Positions 54,750-64,000 of a stretch of 64,000 nucleotides of DNA are shown here, in pieces; position 1 is the first letter of the stretch, and each line of letters opens with the position of its first letter. Origin of the DNA: Paraburkholderia graminis C4D1M. Its GTDB lineage: Bacteria > Pseudomonadota > Gammaproteobacteria > Burkholderiales > Burkholderiaceae. A program made the translations under genes and the position numbers. Location: positions 62,001 to 126,000 of the forward strand of contig NZ_ABLD01000017.1 in the NCBI RefSeq assembly GCF_000172415.1. Reading direction: 5' to 3'. The notes beneath the pieces were generated by a model. The model searched no databases. It was not told the origin of the DNA and was given only the letters and a program-made list of their open reading frames with translations.

Positions 54750-55700
54750 TCAATGCCGTTGTTCAGCAGCCGGCGTCACACCTTGTGAGAGTGCATTGGC
54801 GAAAAAAAGTTGCGCCACGTCGACGGGGTCGAACTCGTACCGCTGATTGCAGAACTCGCAATGAATCTCGACGTGGCCGCGCTCGGCGATCACGCCGTCA
54901 ACTTCGTCGCGACCCAGCATCTTCAGCATCGAACCAACTTTTTCGCGCGAGCAGGTGCATTCGAAACGGGCGCTGGCCGGCTCGAAATGCTGGACGTTCT
55001 CCTGCCAGAAGAGGCGCCGGAACACCGTCTCGGGTTCTTCCTTCAGCAGTTCGTCTTGCGACAGCGTGCCGCCGAGCGTGCAGACGCGCTCCCATGTATC
55101 CGCGTCCAGTTCGCCGGGATGCGGGACGATGCCGCCGTCGCCGGGAAGCTTTTGCAGCAGCATGCCGACCGCGCGCTCCGAATTGGCCGCGAGCCACAGG
55201 CGTGTGTCGAGCTGCTCGGAGTGATGCATGTAGTGTTCGAGCACTTCGGCCATCGACTCGAGCGGCCCGTTTTCGCCCGACAGCGGCACGATGCTCTGAT
55301 ACGGCTGCTGCCCCGGCTTCTTGTCGCGCGGATCGAGCGTGATCACGCAGCGGCCGTGACCGCTTGCGTTGAGCAATTCGATCATCGACGTCGTCTCGCC
55401 GATCACGCTGTCTTCGTCGCCGGAAAGCTTGGCGGTGGCGCGCATCGACAGGTCGGAGCTGCATTGAACCACCAGCATCTTGACCGGGCCGTCGCCGAAA
55501 ATCTGCATGATCAGCGTGCCGTCGAACTTCAGATTCGCGGACAGCAGCGCGCACGCGGCCATCATCTCGCCGAGAATCGTCCGCACGGGCGCCGGATACT
55601 GGCGGCGCGTCAGCACTTCCTGCCATGTATTGCGCAGCGAAACGATTTCGCCGCGCACCGGCGCCGCGCTGAACATGAATTTTTGCAACTGGTCGCTCAC
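54750..55700 (-). CDS. hslO: Redox-regulated chaperone Hsp33
   Basis: This 316-residue holdase chaperone is switched on by oxidative unfolding of its zinc centre. The redox switch is CxC-x30-CxxC: FECTCSREK followed by IHCEFCNQRYEF near the C-terminus. The N-terminal domain begins SDQLQKFMFSAAPVRGEIVSL. The start is the GTG at 55700, preceded by GAGGAAAAGTT; longer reading adds non-conserved residues. The next upstream gene on the same strand ends 75 bp away. Confidence 0.95.
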   Translation of the reverse strand: MSDQLQKFMFSAAPVRGEIVSLRNTWQEVLTRRQYPAPVRTILGEMMAACALLSANLKFDGTLIMQIFGDGPVKMLVVQCSSDLSMRATAKLSGDEDSVIGETTSMIELLNASGHGRCVITLDPRDKKPGQQPYQSIVPLSGENGPLESMAEVLEHYMHHSEQLDTRLWLAANSERAVGMLLQKLPGDGGIVPHPGELDADTWERVCTLGGTLSQDELLKEEPETVFRRLFWQENVQHFEPASARFECTCSREKVGSMLKMLGRDEVDGVIAERGHVEIHCEFCNQRYEFDPVDVAQLFFANALSQGVTPAAEQRH

Positions 55701-55774
55701 AACTTTTCCTCTGTCGAATGGCGCGGCACGGCGAGATGCCCTGCACACGCCGTGCGCGCCGCGCGCCCGGCCGG

Positions 55775-56299
55775 TTAGCCGATACGCACGAGTTGCGCCT
55801 TGAAATACTCGCGGCGCTCGGCGTAACTTGCCGTGCCGCGCTGCATGTTGGCGATGTCCGCGTCGGTCAGTTCGCGCACCACTTTCGCGGGCGCGCCGAG
55901 AATCAGCGAATTGTCGGGAAACACTTTGCCTTCGGTCACGATGGCGCCCGCTCCGACCAGACAGTTGCGGCCGATTACCGCGCCATTCAAGACCACCGCC
56001 TGAATTCCGATCAGCGCGCCTTCCTTGATCGTGCAGCCGTGCAGCATGACCTGATGGCCGATTGTCACGTTGGCCTCGATGGTCAGCGGAAAGCCCGGAT
56101 CCGTGTGCAGCACCGCGTTTTCCTGGATGTTGCTGCCCGCGCCGAGCGTGATCGGCTCGTTGTCGCCGCGCAGCGTCGCGCCGAACCAGACGCTCGAATT
56201 TTCCTCCAGCGTCACGTTCCCGATGATGGTCGCGGAATCCGCGACGAACACGCTTTCGTGGATGTTCGGTGCGGCGTCGCCAAGCTTGTAAATGGTCAC
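55775..56299 (-). CDS. Gamma-carbonic anhydrase family protein
   Basis: This 174-residue left-handed beta-helix protein is built of hexapeptide repeats (IIGNVT, VLNGAVIGRNCLVGAGAIV). The three metal-binding histidines of the gamma-carbonic anhydrase/YrdA family are His65, His82 and His87 (AVLHTD; TIGHQVMLHG). Catalytic activity is uncertain in this subfamily. The GTG at 56299 is chosen because GAGGAGACAAC precedes it and it gives the usual VTIYKLGD start. It is upstream of hslO on the same strand. Confidence 0.92.
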   Translation of the reverse strand: MTIYKLGDAAPNIHESVFVADSATIIGNVTLEENSSVWFGATLRGDNEPITLGAGSNIQENAVLHTDPGFPLTIEANVTIGHQVMLHGCTIKEGALIGIQAVVLNGAVIGRNCLVGAGAIVTEGKVFPDNSLILGAPAKVVRELTDADIANMQRGTASYAERREYFKAQLVRIG

Positions 56300-56700
56300 G
56301 TTGTCTCCTCGTGGATCGGTCGGATCGGTCGCCGGGCGTGCGGACGGCTCGCGGCGTGTCGGGTTTGACGGCTCTTCGTTGGCTGCTGGAGGCGCTTTGG
56401 GCGCTCGCGAGCGTCGAATCGAGTATTGTAAACGGTTGTGTGGTTCGGCCGCTTCGTGCGATATGCGGGGTGGTGGACGCGGTTGGTGGGTCTGGCGGGT
56501 TGCCGTTGCATGGTGTTGCAGCGTGCGGACAGAAGCGGCCAGTGCGGCCATGCCGTCAGACCTGCAAGCGGCGGTAGCCACTGCGCTTGTGACCCGACCG
56601 ACGCCAGCTCCGTTCGCTGTTTGCCCGCGACAGGCGCGCGCTGCCCTTAAACGTCCGTCGACCTCCGTCGCTCTCACTTCCCTCTACCGATCACGCTGCC
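56300..56700. other. Divergent intergenic region
   Basis: About 400 bases separate the gamma-carbonic anhydrase gene from the DUF455 gene. Frames crossing it are low-complexity high-GC artefacts. No promoter or structured RNA was convincingly recognised. Confidence 0.45.
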
Positions 56701-57588
56701 ATGATGTCCGCCGCTTCGTCCGCTTCGTCCGTTCAGTCCGCGTCTAACATGGGCGACGACGCGCTTTGCGCACGCACAACGGCCCTTGCCGCGCTGCGCG
56801 AACCCGATCCGGCGACCAAGGCAAACGCCGCGCGCGCGCTCTACGCAGCGGTGCTCGACGGCAGCCTGCCGTGTACCGCCAATATCACACTCGACGAACC
56901 GCCGGAATTGCCCGGCCGGCCCGCGCGTCCGGAACTCGTCGAGCCGCGCAAGCTCGGGCGGCGCAGCATGCAATCGCCTCAAGGTCGCTCGGTATTGCTG
57001 CACGCGCTCGCCCACATCGAATTCAACGCGATCAACCTGGCGCTCGACGCCGTGTGGCGCTTCGCCGGCATGCCCGCCGCTTTCTACACCGACTGGCTGA
57101 AAGTCGCCGCCGAAGAGGCGTACCACTTCTCGCTACTGTCCGCGCGGCTCGCGGACTACGGCCATGCGTACGGCGACTTTCCCGCGCACGACGGCCTGTG
57201 GGACATGTGCGAGCGCACCCGTGGCGACGTGCTCGTGCGCATGGCGCTCGTGCCGCGCACGCTCGAAGCACGCGGCCTCGATGCGTCGCCGCCGATCCGC
57301 GCGCGTCTGAAGCAGGCGGGAGACGACGCTTCGGCGTCGATTCTCGACGTGATTCTGCGCGACGAAATCGGCCACGTGCTGATCGGCAATCGCTGGTTTC
57401 GTCATTTGTGCGACGAAGGCGGGCTGGACCCGCACACGACCTACACGCGCCTCGCCGACCAGTATCACGCGCCGAAATTGCGTGGTCCGTTCAATTTCGA
57501 GGCGCGCCGCGATGCAGGTTTCGACGACGCGGAACTCGCCGAACTGGCGGCGCTGGCGGGCCTCGACGTGGACGATCCGCAAAAGTAG
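56701..57588 (+). CDS. Ferritin-like domain protein (DUF455)
   Basis: This 295-residue protein belongs to the DUF455 ferritin-like group. Carboxylate/His metal-site motifs are HALAHIEFNAINLALDAVWRF, AAEEAYHFSLL and RDEIGHVLIGNRWF. These suggest a di-metal four-helix bundle, possibly an oxidase or hydroxylase. I cannot name a substrate. The start MMSAASSASSVQSAS is a Ser-rich non-conserved leader; ATG at MGDDALC (56749) is an alternative. A separate hydrolase gene follows after 89 bp, with a TATAAT-like element between them. Confidence 0.85.
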   Translation: MMSAASSASSVQSASNMGDDALCARTTALAALREPDPATKANAARALYAAVLDGSLPCTANITLDEPPELPGRPARPELVEPRKLGRRSMQSPQGRSVLLHALAHIEFNAINLALDAVWRFAGMPAAFYTDWLKVAAEEAYHFSLLSARLADYGHAYGDFPAHDGLWDMCERTRGDVLVRMALVPRTLEARGLDASPPIRARLKQAGDDASASILDVILRDEIGHVLIGNRWFRHLCDEGGLDPHTTYTRLADQYHAPKLRGPFNFEARRDAGFDDAELAELAALAGLDVDDPQK

Positions 57589-57677
57589 GGCGTCTCCACG
57601 CGACTGGGTTAGTCCACGACTCGGGCGCCTATCTCGTTATAATCGAACGATCATTCTTTTTTGGCGGGCATCCGACC

Positions 57678-58562
57678 ATGAATACTTCCCGCTCCGAGTT
57701 CGTCGCCGTCCGAGGCATCCGTCTGCATGTGCGGCGCTGGGGCCATCCCGACGCGCCGATGCTGTTCATGCTGCACGGCTGGATGGACGTAGCCGCGTCG
57801 TTCCAGTTCGTCGTGGATGCGCTCGGCGGCGACTGGCAGGTCATCGCGCCGGATATGCGCGGCTTTGGCCTGTCCGACTGGCCGGTGGCGCAAAGCGGCG
57901 GCGGCCACTACTGGTTCCACGATTACCTCGCCGATCTCGACGCGCTGCTCGACCACTACGCGCCGACCGGCCAGGTGAATCTCGTCGGGCATAGCCTTGG
58001 CGCGAACGTCGTCTGCCTGTATGCGGGCGCGCGCCCCGAGCGCGTGCGGCGGGTGGTCGATCTGGAAGGCTTCGGACTCGCGCCCGCGCACCCGGCGCAA
58101 GCCCCGAAGCGTCTGCAGAACTGGCTCGACGAGTCGCGCGATCCGCCGCAACTCAAGCGCTACGCATCGCTTGACGAGGTCGCCGGGCGCCTCATCAAGA
58201 CGAATCCGCGGCTCGCCCCGGCCCGCGCGGAGTTCCTCGCGAAGCACTGGTCGAGGCCCGACGGCGAAGGGTGTTTCATGCTGCTCGCCGACCCGGCGCA
58301 CAAACTGCGCGGCCCGACGCTGTACCGGCTCGACGAGGTCATGGCCGTCTGGCGCAAGGTGAGCGCGAAAGTGCTGCATGTCGAAGCCGCCAATTCGCCG
58401 ACGCTCGCGACACTGGCCGGCGAGATTCCGCTCGACGAATTCAAGGCGCGTTTCCAGGCATTTGCAGACTGGCGCGAGAAGTTCATCGACGAAGCGGGGC
58501 ACATGGTGCACCACGACCAGCCCGAACAGGTGGCGGCGCTGATCGAGGGATTCTGCGCGTAG
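57678..58562 (+). CDS. Alpha/beta hydrolase
   Basis: This 294-residue alpha/beta hydrolase has HGWMDVAASFQFV (oxyanion region), the nucleophile elbow VGHSLGANVVCLYAG and a catalytic His in DEAGHMVHHDQPEQV. It resembles the epoxide hydrolase/esterase branch. Its frame is open far upstream through the DUF455 gene, but the ATG at 57678 gives the family's usual start. A TTATAATCG -10 lies about 40 bp upstream. The substrate is unknown. Confidence 0.88.
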   Translation: MNTSRSEFVAVRGIRLHVRRWGHPDAPMLFMLHGWMDVAASFQFVVDALGGDWQVIAPDMRGFGLSDWPVAQSGGGHYWFHDYLADLDALLDHYAPTGQVNLVGHSLGANVVCLYAGARPERVRRVVDLEGFGLAPAHPAQAPKRLQNWLDESRDPPQLKRYASLDEVAGRLIKTNPRLAPARAEFLAKHWSRPDGEGCFMLLADPAHKLRGPTLYRLDEVMAVWRKVSAKVLHVEAANSPTLATLAGEIPLDEFKARFQAFADWREKFIDEAGHMVHHDQPEQVAALIEGFCA

Positions 58563-58692
58563 CGCCGGGAAGGGCGGCACAGCACCGGCGCGAGCGTCGC
58601 AGCGAAGCCGCCGGAGCAATCGCCTACGAGATTTGCTCTGCGTCCACTTACTGCGTTGCAGTAAAATGGCTGCAAACCTTCTCCAGACGATG

Positions 58693-59523
58693 ATGAACGC
58701 CGACCTCCACTGTCACTCCACCGTTTCCGACGGCCAGTTCGCGCCGGCCGATGTCGCGCGCCGTGCGCATGCGGGGGGCGTGACCTTGTGGGCGCTGACC
58801 GATCACGACGAACTCGGCGGCCAGCAGGAAGCGCGTGAAGCCGCCGCGGAACTCGGCATGGACTATCTGAGCGGCGTCGAAATTTCGGTGACGTGGGCGG
58901 CGCGTACCGTTCATATCGTCGGGCTCGGCATCGACCCGACCAGCTCGGTGCTGATCGACGGCCTCGCGCGCACGCGCAACGGCCGCGCGGCGCGCGCCGA
59001 GGCGATCGGCGAGCAACTGGCCACGCTCGGCATTCCCGACGCGTATCAAGGCGCGCTCAAGTACGTGTCGAACCCGGACATGATTTCGCGTACGCATTTC
59101 GCGCGCTTCCTCGTCGAAAGCGGCTACGCCGCGTCCACGCAAGACGTATTCAACCGCTATCTCGGCGACGGCAAACCCGGCTATGTGGCGCACCGCTGGT
59201 CGAAACTGGCCGACGCGGTCGGCTGGATCAAGGCGGCCGGCGGCGAGGCAATCGTTGCCCATCCGGGCCGTTACGCGTACTCGCCGACTGAATTCGACGC
59301 GTTTTTCGCCGAGTTCATCGACCTCGGCGGCAAGGCAATCGAAGTCGTCACGGGCAGCCACACGCCCGATCAATACCGCGAATACGCCGACGTCGCGCGC
59401 CGCTTCGGGTTCGAGGCGTCGCGCGGGTCGGATTTTCATGCGCCGGGCGAGGGGCGTGTCGAACTGGGCACGCTGCCGCCGCTTCCTTCCGATCTCAAGC
59501 CCGTCTGGGAACGCTGGCTGTGA
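58693..59523 (+). CDS. PHP-domain nuclease/phosphoesterase (RNase AM, YciV-like)
   Basis: This 276-residue PHP-domain metallo-phosphoesterase begins MNADLHCHSTVSDG, with the HxH (His6, His8) and TDHDELGG metal motifs. The family also shows GVEISVTWAARTVHIVGLG, HPGRYAYSPTEFDAFFAEF and SRGSDFHAPGEGRVELG. E. coli YciV (Rnm) is a 5'-3' exonuclease that matures 5' ends of rRNAs; that role is inferred from family. An ATG three bases earlier (58690) is equally possible. It heads a plus-strand run ending in dapA. Confidence 0.87.
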   Translation: MNADLHCHSTVSDGQFAPADVARRAHAGGVTLWALTDHDELGGQQEAREAAAELGMDYLSGVEISVTWAARTVHIVGLGIDPTSSVLIDGLARTRNGRAARAEAIGEQLATLGIPDAYQGALKYVSNPDMISRTHFARFLVESGYAASTQDVFNRYLGDGKPGYVAHRWSKLADAVGWIKAAGGEAIVAHPGRYAYSPTEFDAFFAEFIDLGGKAIEVVTGSHTPDQYREYADVARRFGFEASRGSDFHAPGEGRVELGTLPPLPSDLKPVWERWL

Positions 59524-59682
59524 ACGCGCGCCGTGCCGACGCGGCACGTCGTGTGCGAGCCAGGGGTCTGGCGCGCTCGCGTTCCCGCTCGTCAAGTCCG
59601 CGTTTGCTTCGCACGGTCCACGGTCGTTTTGCCTTGAGCCGCGCTATAAACCGTTGTCTCTCCGTCGCCATCGTTAGCCGCC

Positions 59683-60318
59683 ATGTCCCAATACTTCCGG
59701 CTTCATCCCGATAACCCGCAGCCGCGCCTCGTGAAGCAGGCCGTGCAGATCATCAACGACGGCGGCGTGGTCGCCTTGCCGACCGACTCGAGCTACGCGC
59801 TCGCGTGCCATCTCGACGACAAGGACGCCGTGGAGCGCCTGCGCCGGATTCGCGGCCTCGACGAGAAGCAGTTGCTGTCGCTGCTGGTGCGCGACCTGTC
59901 GGAACTCGCGAACTTCGCGATGGTGGACAACCGTCAGTACCGGCTGATCAAATCGGTGACGCCGGGGCCTTATGTGTTCGTGCTTCAGGCCACGAAAGAA
60001 GTGCCGCGGCGGCTCTCGCATCCGTCGCGCAAGACGATCGGCTTGCGCGTGCCGGACCATGCGATCACGCTCGCGATTCTCGGCGAACTTGGCCAGCCGC
60101 TGCTCGGCTCGACGCTGATTCTGCCGGGCGAAACGGCGCCGCTCAACGAGCCCGAGGAAATTCGCGCGCGGCTCGAAAAACAACTGGATCTCGTGATCGA
60201 CGGCGGGGCTTGCGTGTGCGAGCCGTCCACGGTGATCGATCTGACCGGCGACGAGCCGGTGCTGGTGCGGGCAGGGCGCGGTTCTCTCGCGCCATTCGGT
60301 CTCGAAGAGACGGCATGA
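59683..60318 (+). CDS. YciO-type Sua5/YrdC family protein
   Basis: This 211-residue protein has the YrdC/Sua5 threonylcarbamoyl-AMP synthase fold: KQAVQIINDGGVVALPTDSSYAL at the start and KRIRGLDEKQLLSLLVRDLSE-type nucleotide-binding segment. SHPSRKTIGLRVPDH and PGETAPLNEPEEI follow. It resembles E. coli YciO rather than the essential TsaC. It lies next to the YciV-like gene, as in E. coli, where yciO and yciV adjoin the trp operon. Confidence 0.88.
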   Translation: MSQYFRLHPDNPQPRLVKQAVQIINDGGVVALPTDSSYALACHLDDKDAVERLRRIRGLDEKQLLSLLVRDLSELANFAMVDNRQYRLIKSVTPGPYVFVLQATKEVPRRLSHPSRKTIGLRVPDHAITLAILGELGQPLLGSTLILPGETAPLNEPEEIRARLEKQLDLVIDGGACVCEPSTVIDLTGDEPVLVRAGRGSLAPFGLEETA

Positions 60319-60365
60319 GCGAAAGCGGACAGACGCACGCAATCGCATTGTTACAATAGCGAGTT

Positions 60366-61028
60366 ATGGATTCTTCCCTGATACAAACCATCGCGGTCTA
60401 CGCGTTGCCGGTGATCTTCGCCATCACGCTGCACGAGGCCGCGCATGGTTACGTCGCGCGCTGGCTCGGCGACAATACGGCCTACGTGCTCGGCCGCGTT
60501 TCGATCAATCCGATGCGGCACATCGACCCGCTCGGCACGATCGCCATTCCGTTGCTGCTGTACTTCGCCACGAGCGGCGCGTTCATGTTCGGCTATGCGA
60601 AGCCGGTGCCGGTCGCGTTCGGCAATCTGCGCAATCCGCGTTGGGGCAGCCTGTGGGTCGCGGCCGCCGGGCCGGGATGCAACTTCGTCCAGGCGCTCAT
60701 CTGGGGCCTGTTCGGCGTGGCGCTCGCCGTGATGGCCGTCGACGAACCGTTCTTCACGCGCATGGCGGGCGCGGGCGTCGGCGTGAATCTGGTGCTCGGC
60801 GTGCTGAATCTGTTCCCGCTGCCGCCGCTCGACGGCGGCCGCGTGCTGATGGCGCTGTTGCCGCCGCGCCAGGCCATCGCGCTGTCGCGCCTCGAACCGT
60901 ATGGCTTTTTTATCGTCATGGCGCTGGTCATGACGGGCACGCTGACGCGCTACTGGTTGAGCCCGCTCGTCGCGCTCGGCTACAGCGGCATCACCGCAAT
61001 CCTGACTCCACTTGTTTCGCTTTTCTAA
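60366..61028 (+). CDS. Site-2 protease (M50) family membrane peptidase
   Basis: This 220-residue zinc metallopeptidase of the inner membrane has about five to six helices. The metal motif HEAAH is at residues 23-27 (FAITLHEAAHGYVARWLGD), and the second metal site LDGGRVLMALLP lies in a later helix. It ends 6 bp before trpS, so the two are co-transcribed. The substrate is unknown. Confidence 0.92.
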   Translation: MDSSLIQTIAVYALPVIFAITLHEAAHGYVARWLGDNTAYVLGRVSINPMRHIDPLGTIAIPLLLYFATSGAFMFGYAKPVPVAFGNLRNPRWGSLWVAAAGPGCNFVQALIWGLFGVALAVMAVDEPFFTRMAGAGVGVNLVLGVLNLFPLPPLDGGRVLMALLPPRQAIALSRLEPYGFFIVMALVMTGTLTRYWLSPLVALGYSGITAILTPLVSLF

Positions 61029-61034
61029 ATAATC

Positions 61035-62237
61035 ATGTTCCCAGACCGTATCTTCTCCGGCATGCGGCCCACCGGGTCGCTGCACCTCGGCCACTATCAC
61101 GGCGTGCTGAAAAACTGGGTGCGGCTGCAGTCCGAATACCCGTGCTTCTTCGCTGTCGTCGACTGGCACGCGCTGACGACCCACTACGAAACGCCCGAGG
61201 TCATCGAGAAAAACGTCTGGGAGGTGCTGATCGACTGGCTCGCCTCCGGTATCGACCCGGCGCAGGCCACGCTGTTCATCCAGAGCCGCGTGCCCGAGCA
61301 TGCGGAGCTATCGCTGCTGCTCGGCATGAGCACGCCGCTGGGCTGGCTCGAACGCGTGCCGACCTACAAGGAGCAGCAGGAAAAGCTGAAGGACAAGGAT
61401 CTGTCCACGTACGGCTTCCTCGGCTATCCGGTGCTGATGGCGGCGGACATTCTGCTGTATCGCGCGTCGCTCGTGCCGGTCGGCGAAGACCAGGTGCCGC
61501 ACGTCGAAATGACGCGTGAAATCGCGCGGCGTTTTAACTATCTGTACGGCCGCGAGGCGGATTTCGAGGACAAGGCGAACGAAGCCGCGAAGAAGCTCGG
61601 CGGCAAGCGCGCGAAGCTGTATCACGAACTGCGCAACGCCTATCAGCAGGAAGGCGACGACGAGGCGCTCGAGCAGGCTCGCGCGATGTTGCAGGAATCG
61701 CAAAGCCTGTCGATGAGCGACCGCGAGCGCCTGTTCGGCTATCTCGAAGGCTCGCGCAAGATTATTCTGGTCGAGCCGCAGGCCATGCTCACGGAAGCGT
61801 CGCGCATGCCGGGTCTCGACGGCCAGAAGATGTCGAAGTCGTACGGCAACACGATCGGTCTGCGCGAAGATGCCGAGACCATCACGAAGAAAGTGCGCAC
61901 CATGCCGACCGATCCGGCCCGCGTGCGCCGCACCGATCCGGGCGATCCGGACAAGTGCCCGGTGTGGCAGTTGCACCAGGTCTACACGGACGAAACCACG
62001 CACCAGTGGGTCCAGAAGGGCTGCCGGTCGGCGGGTATTGGCTGTCTCGAATGCAAGCAGCCGGTGATCGAAGGCATCTTGCGCGAGCAGCAGCCGATGC
62101 TCGAGCGCGCGCAGAAGTACATGGACGACCCGTCGCTGTTGCGCGCGATCGTCGCCGACGGCTGCGACAAGGCGCGCCGCTTCGCCACGGAAACGATGCG
62201 CGACGTGCGCGAGGCGATGGGTCTGTCGTACAACTGA
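61035..62237 (+). CDS. trpS: Tryptophanyl-tRNA synthetase with cysteine-cluster motif
   Basis: This 400-residue class I synthetase charges tRNA-Trp. HIGH is GSLHLGHYHG and KMSKS is KMSKSYGN. It is longer than E. coli TrpRS (334 aa). The extra C-terminal region has four cysteines at 308, 330, 337 and 340, spaced Cx21Cx6Cx2C (KCPVWQ... GCRSAGIGCLECKQ). This is one residue short of the Cx22Cx6Cx2C motif that binds [4Fe-4S] in Thermotoga TrpRS, so I infer a cluster here too. It follows the M50 gene by 6 bp. Confidence 0.95.
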   Translation: MFPDRIFSGMRPTGSLHLGHYHGVLKNWVRLQSEYPCFFAVVDWHALTTHYETPEVIEKNVWEVLIDWLASGIDPAQATLFIQSRVPEHAELSLLLGMSTPLGWLERVPTYKEQQEKLKDKDLSTYGFLGYPVLMAADILLYRASLVPVGEDQVPHVEMTREIARRFNYLYGREADFEDKANEAAKKLGGKRAKLYHELRNAYQQEGDDEALEQARAMLQESQSLSMSDRERLFGYLEGSRKIILVEPQAMLTEASRMPGLDGQKMSKSYGNTIGLREDAETITKKVRTMPTDPARVRRTDPGDPDKCPVWQLHQVYTDETTHQWVQKGCRSAGIGCLECKQPVIEGILREQQPMLERAQKYMDDPSLLRAIVADGCDKARRFATETMRDVREAMGLSYN

Positions 62238-62254
62238 CGAGCGGCGCGCACGTC

Positions 62255-62854
62255 ATGAGCACGCCGGCCGCAGCCATGCATGGATTGGGCGAGCCGTCGC
62301 GCTGGGTGCGTCATTGGGCGCATCTGGTCGCGGCGGGCGGCGCGGTGCTCGACGTCGCTTCGGGTGCGGGGCGGCATGCGCGCTTCTTTGCGTCGCTGGG
62401 GCATCCCGTCACCGCGATCGACCGCGACGCGGCCGCGCTCGACGCGCTCGCCGACGAACCGCTCATCACGCGGATTGTCGCCGACATCGAAGGCGCTCCG
62501 TGGCCGTTGCGCACGGACGAGAAGTTCGCGGCGGTCGTCGTCACCAACTATCTGCATCGGCCGCTTTTCGGCCAACTGATTTCGTCGCTCGCGCCCGGCG
62601 GCGTACTGGTTCACGAGACCTTCGCGCAAGGAAACGAAACGGTCGGCAAGCCCTCTAACCCCGCGTTCCTGCTCGCGCCAGGCGAGCTGCTCGAGGTCGT
62701 GCGCGGGCACTTGCGGGTGGTCGCGTTTCAGGACGGTTTTCTCGCGCAGCCACGCCCGGCTTACGTCCAGCGCATCTGCGCCATTCTCGAGGCGGACCGC
62801 TCAGACAACCCCGCGCAGGCGGCGCCCCCGCCTTGTTACGAGTTGGCTGGCTAA
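62255..62854 (+). CDS. Class I SAM-dependent methyltransferase
   Basis: This 199-residue methyltransferase-fold protein shows motif I GAVLDVASGAGRHARFFASLG and motif II VTAIDRDAAALDALAD. VVVTNYLHRPLFGQLISSLAPGGVLVHETF corresponds to motifs IV-V. The ATG at 62255 is chosen; the frame continues upstream only as overlap with trpS. It follows trpS by 17 bp and precedes dapA. The substrate is unknown; it resembles the TehB-like group. Confidence 0.88.
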   Translation: MSTPAAAMHGLGEPSRWVRHWAHLVAAGGAVLDVASGAGRHARFFASLGHPVTAIDRDAAALDALADEPLITRIVADIEGAPWPLRTDEKFAAVVVTNYLHRPLFGQLISSLAPGGVLVHETFAQGNETVGKPSNPAFLLAPGELLEVVRGHLRVVAFQDGFLAQPRPAYVQRICAILEADRSDNPAQAAPPPCYELAG

Positions 62855-62897
62855 TCCGCTACAATCGCGGTTTACCTGATCAAATTCATGGCGTTTC

Positions 62898-63824
<927 letters not shown>

Positions 63825-63949
63825 CCGGGCGGCCTGTCATACCCGTCAGCGCTCGCCCAGCCACCGGCATTTCCTTAACCGACGTCGATCCAGCCCACGT
63901 TCCCGGCACCCAGAACCAGGCACCGCGTTCCAGCATCACGAAGGACCTC

Positions 63950-64000
63950 ATGAAACGTTCCGCACTTTCCCTCCACGCAACCCGCATGGCGGCGCTGACG
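63950..64000 (+). CDS. Start of a probable BamC lipoprotein gene (cut by window edge)
   Basis: Only 17 codons are visible (MKRSALSLHATRMAALT), with AAGGAC before the ATG. A basic start and the position right after dapA fit bamC (nlpB), which follows dapA in many proteobacteria, but the lipobox and domain lie beyond the window. The identity is inferred from context only. Confidence 0.5.
   Translation, partial: MKRSALSLHATRMAALT

Noticed and set aside
61955..62254. Methyltransferase frame extended into trpS
   Set aside because: The extension overlaps trpS out of frame; the methyltransferase domain starts after ATG 62255.

Overview
The window looks like core chromosome of a beta-proteobacterium of the Burkholderiaceae, most probably Paraburkholderia or Burkholderia. 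The evidence is the high GC content with strong third-position GC, the gene orders (iscR-S-U-A-hscBA-fdx-iscX; pyrG-kdsA-eno-ftsB; recJ-prfB-lysS; lolC-lolD-tatD-comEC; aceE-aceF-lpdA with lipoyl domains on E2 and E3), a polyhydroxyalkanoate phasin, and a FixL/FixJ-like two-component pair beside aceE. No rRNA, prophage, insertion sequence or CRISPR array is visible. One tRNA gene, the initiator tRNA-fMet at 3129-3205, is present.

Layout. 1-5.5 kb: the 3' part of a prolyl oligopeptidase, xthA, a small conserved protein, tRNA-fMet, a YgeA-like amino-acid racemase and a CodA-like deaminase. 5.5-10.2 kb: prlC, an acyltransferase-3 membrane protein and folD. 10.4-20.4 kb: response regulator and sensor kinase (minus strand), divergent from the pyruvate dehydrogenase genes aceE, aceF and lpdA. 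20.7-27.8 kb: phasin with a recognisable promoter/operator region, a D,D-endopeptidase, an IclR regulator divergent from lutA-lutB, a repetitive lipoprotein and a small membrane protein. 27.9-34.8 kb: a low-molecular-weight phosphatase and the complete ISC iron-sulfur cluster operon behind two IscR boxes. 34.9-41.8 kb (minus strand): glycine-zipper protein, lysS, prfB with its programmed +1 frameshift, recJ and a conserved protein of unknown function. 42.3-49.5 kb: lolC, lolD, tatD, comEC and an alpha/beta hydrolase. 49.6-54.1 kb: pyrG, kdsA, eno, ftsB. 54.2-58.6 kb: a lipoprotein, hslO, a gamma-carbonic anhydrase homologue, a ferritin-like DUF455 protein and a second hydrolase. 58.7-64 kb: a compact run of PHP nuclease, YciO-like protein, M50 protease, trpS, methyltransferase, dapA and the first codons of a probable bamC.

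Together the genes cover central carbon entry (pyruvate dehydrogenase, enolase, lactate oxidation), Fe-S cluster assembly, translation (initiator tRNA, RF2, LysRS, TrpRS), envelope biogenesis (Lol, KdsA, PbpG, FtsB, BamC) and stress or quality control (Hsp33, oligopeptidase A, RecJ). I found no obviously new multi-gene system. The observations most worth checking are: a TrpRS carrying a cysteine motif close to that of [4Fe-4S]-TrpRS, in the same window as the ISC operon; a nested dyad upstream of aceE; a REP-like palindrome between aceF and lpdA; a CodA homologue with Cys at the D314 position; lutAB without an adjacent lutC; and repeat tracts inside and just downstream of comEC.
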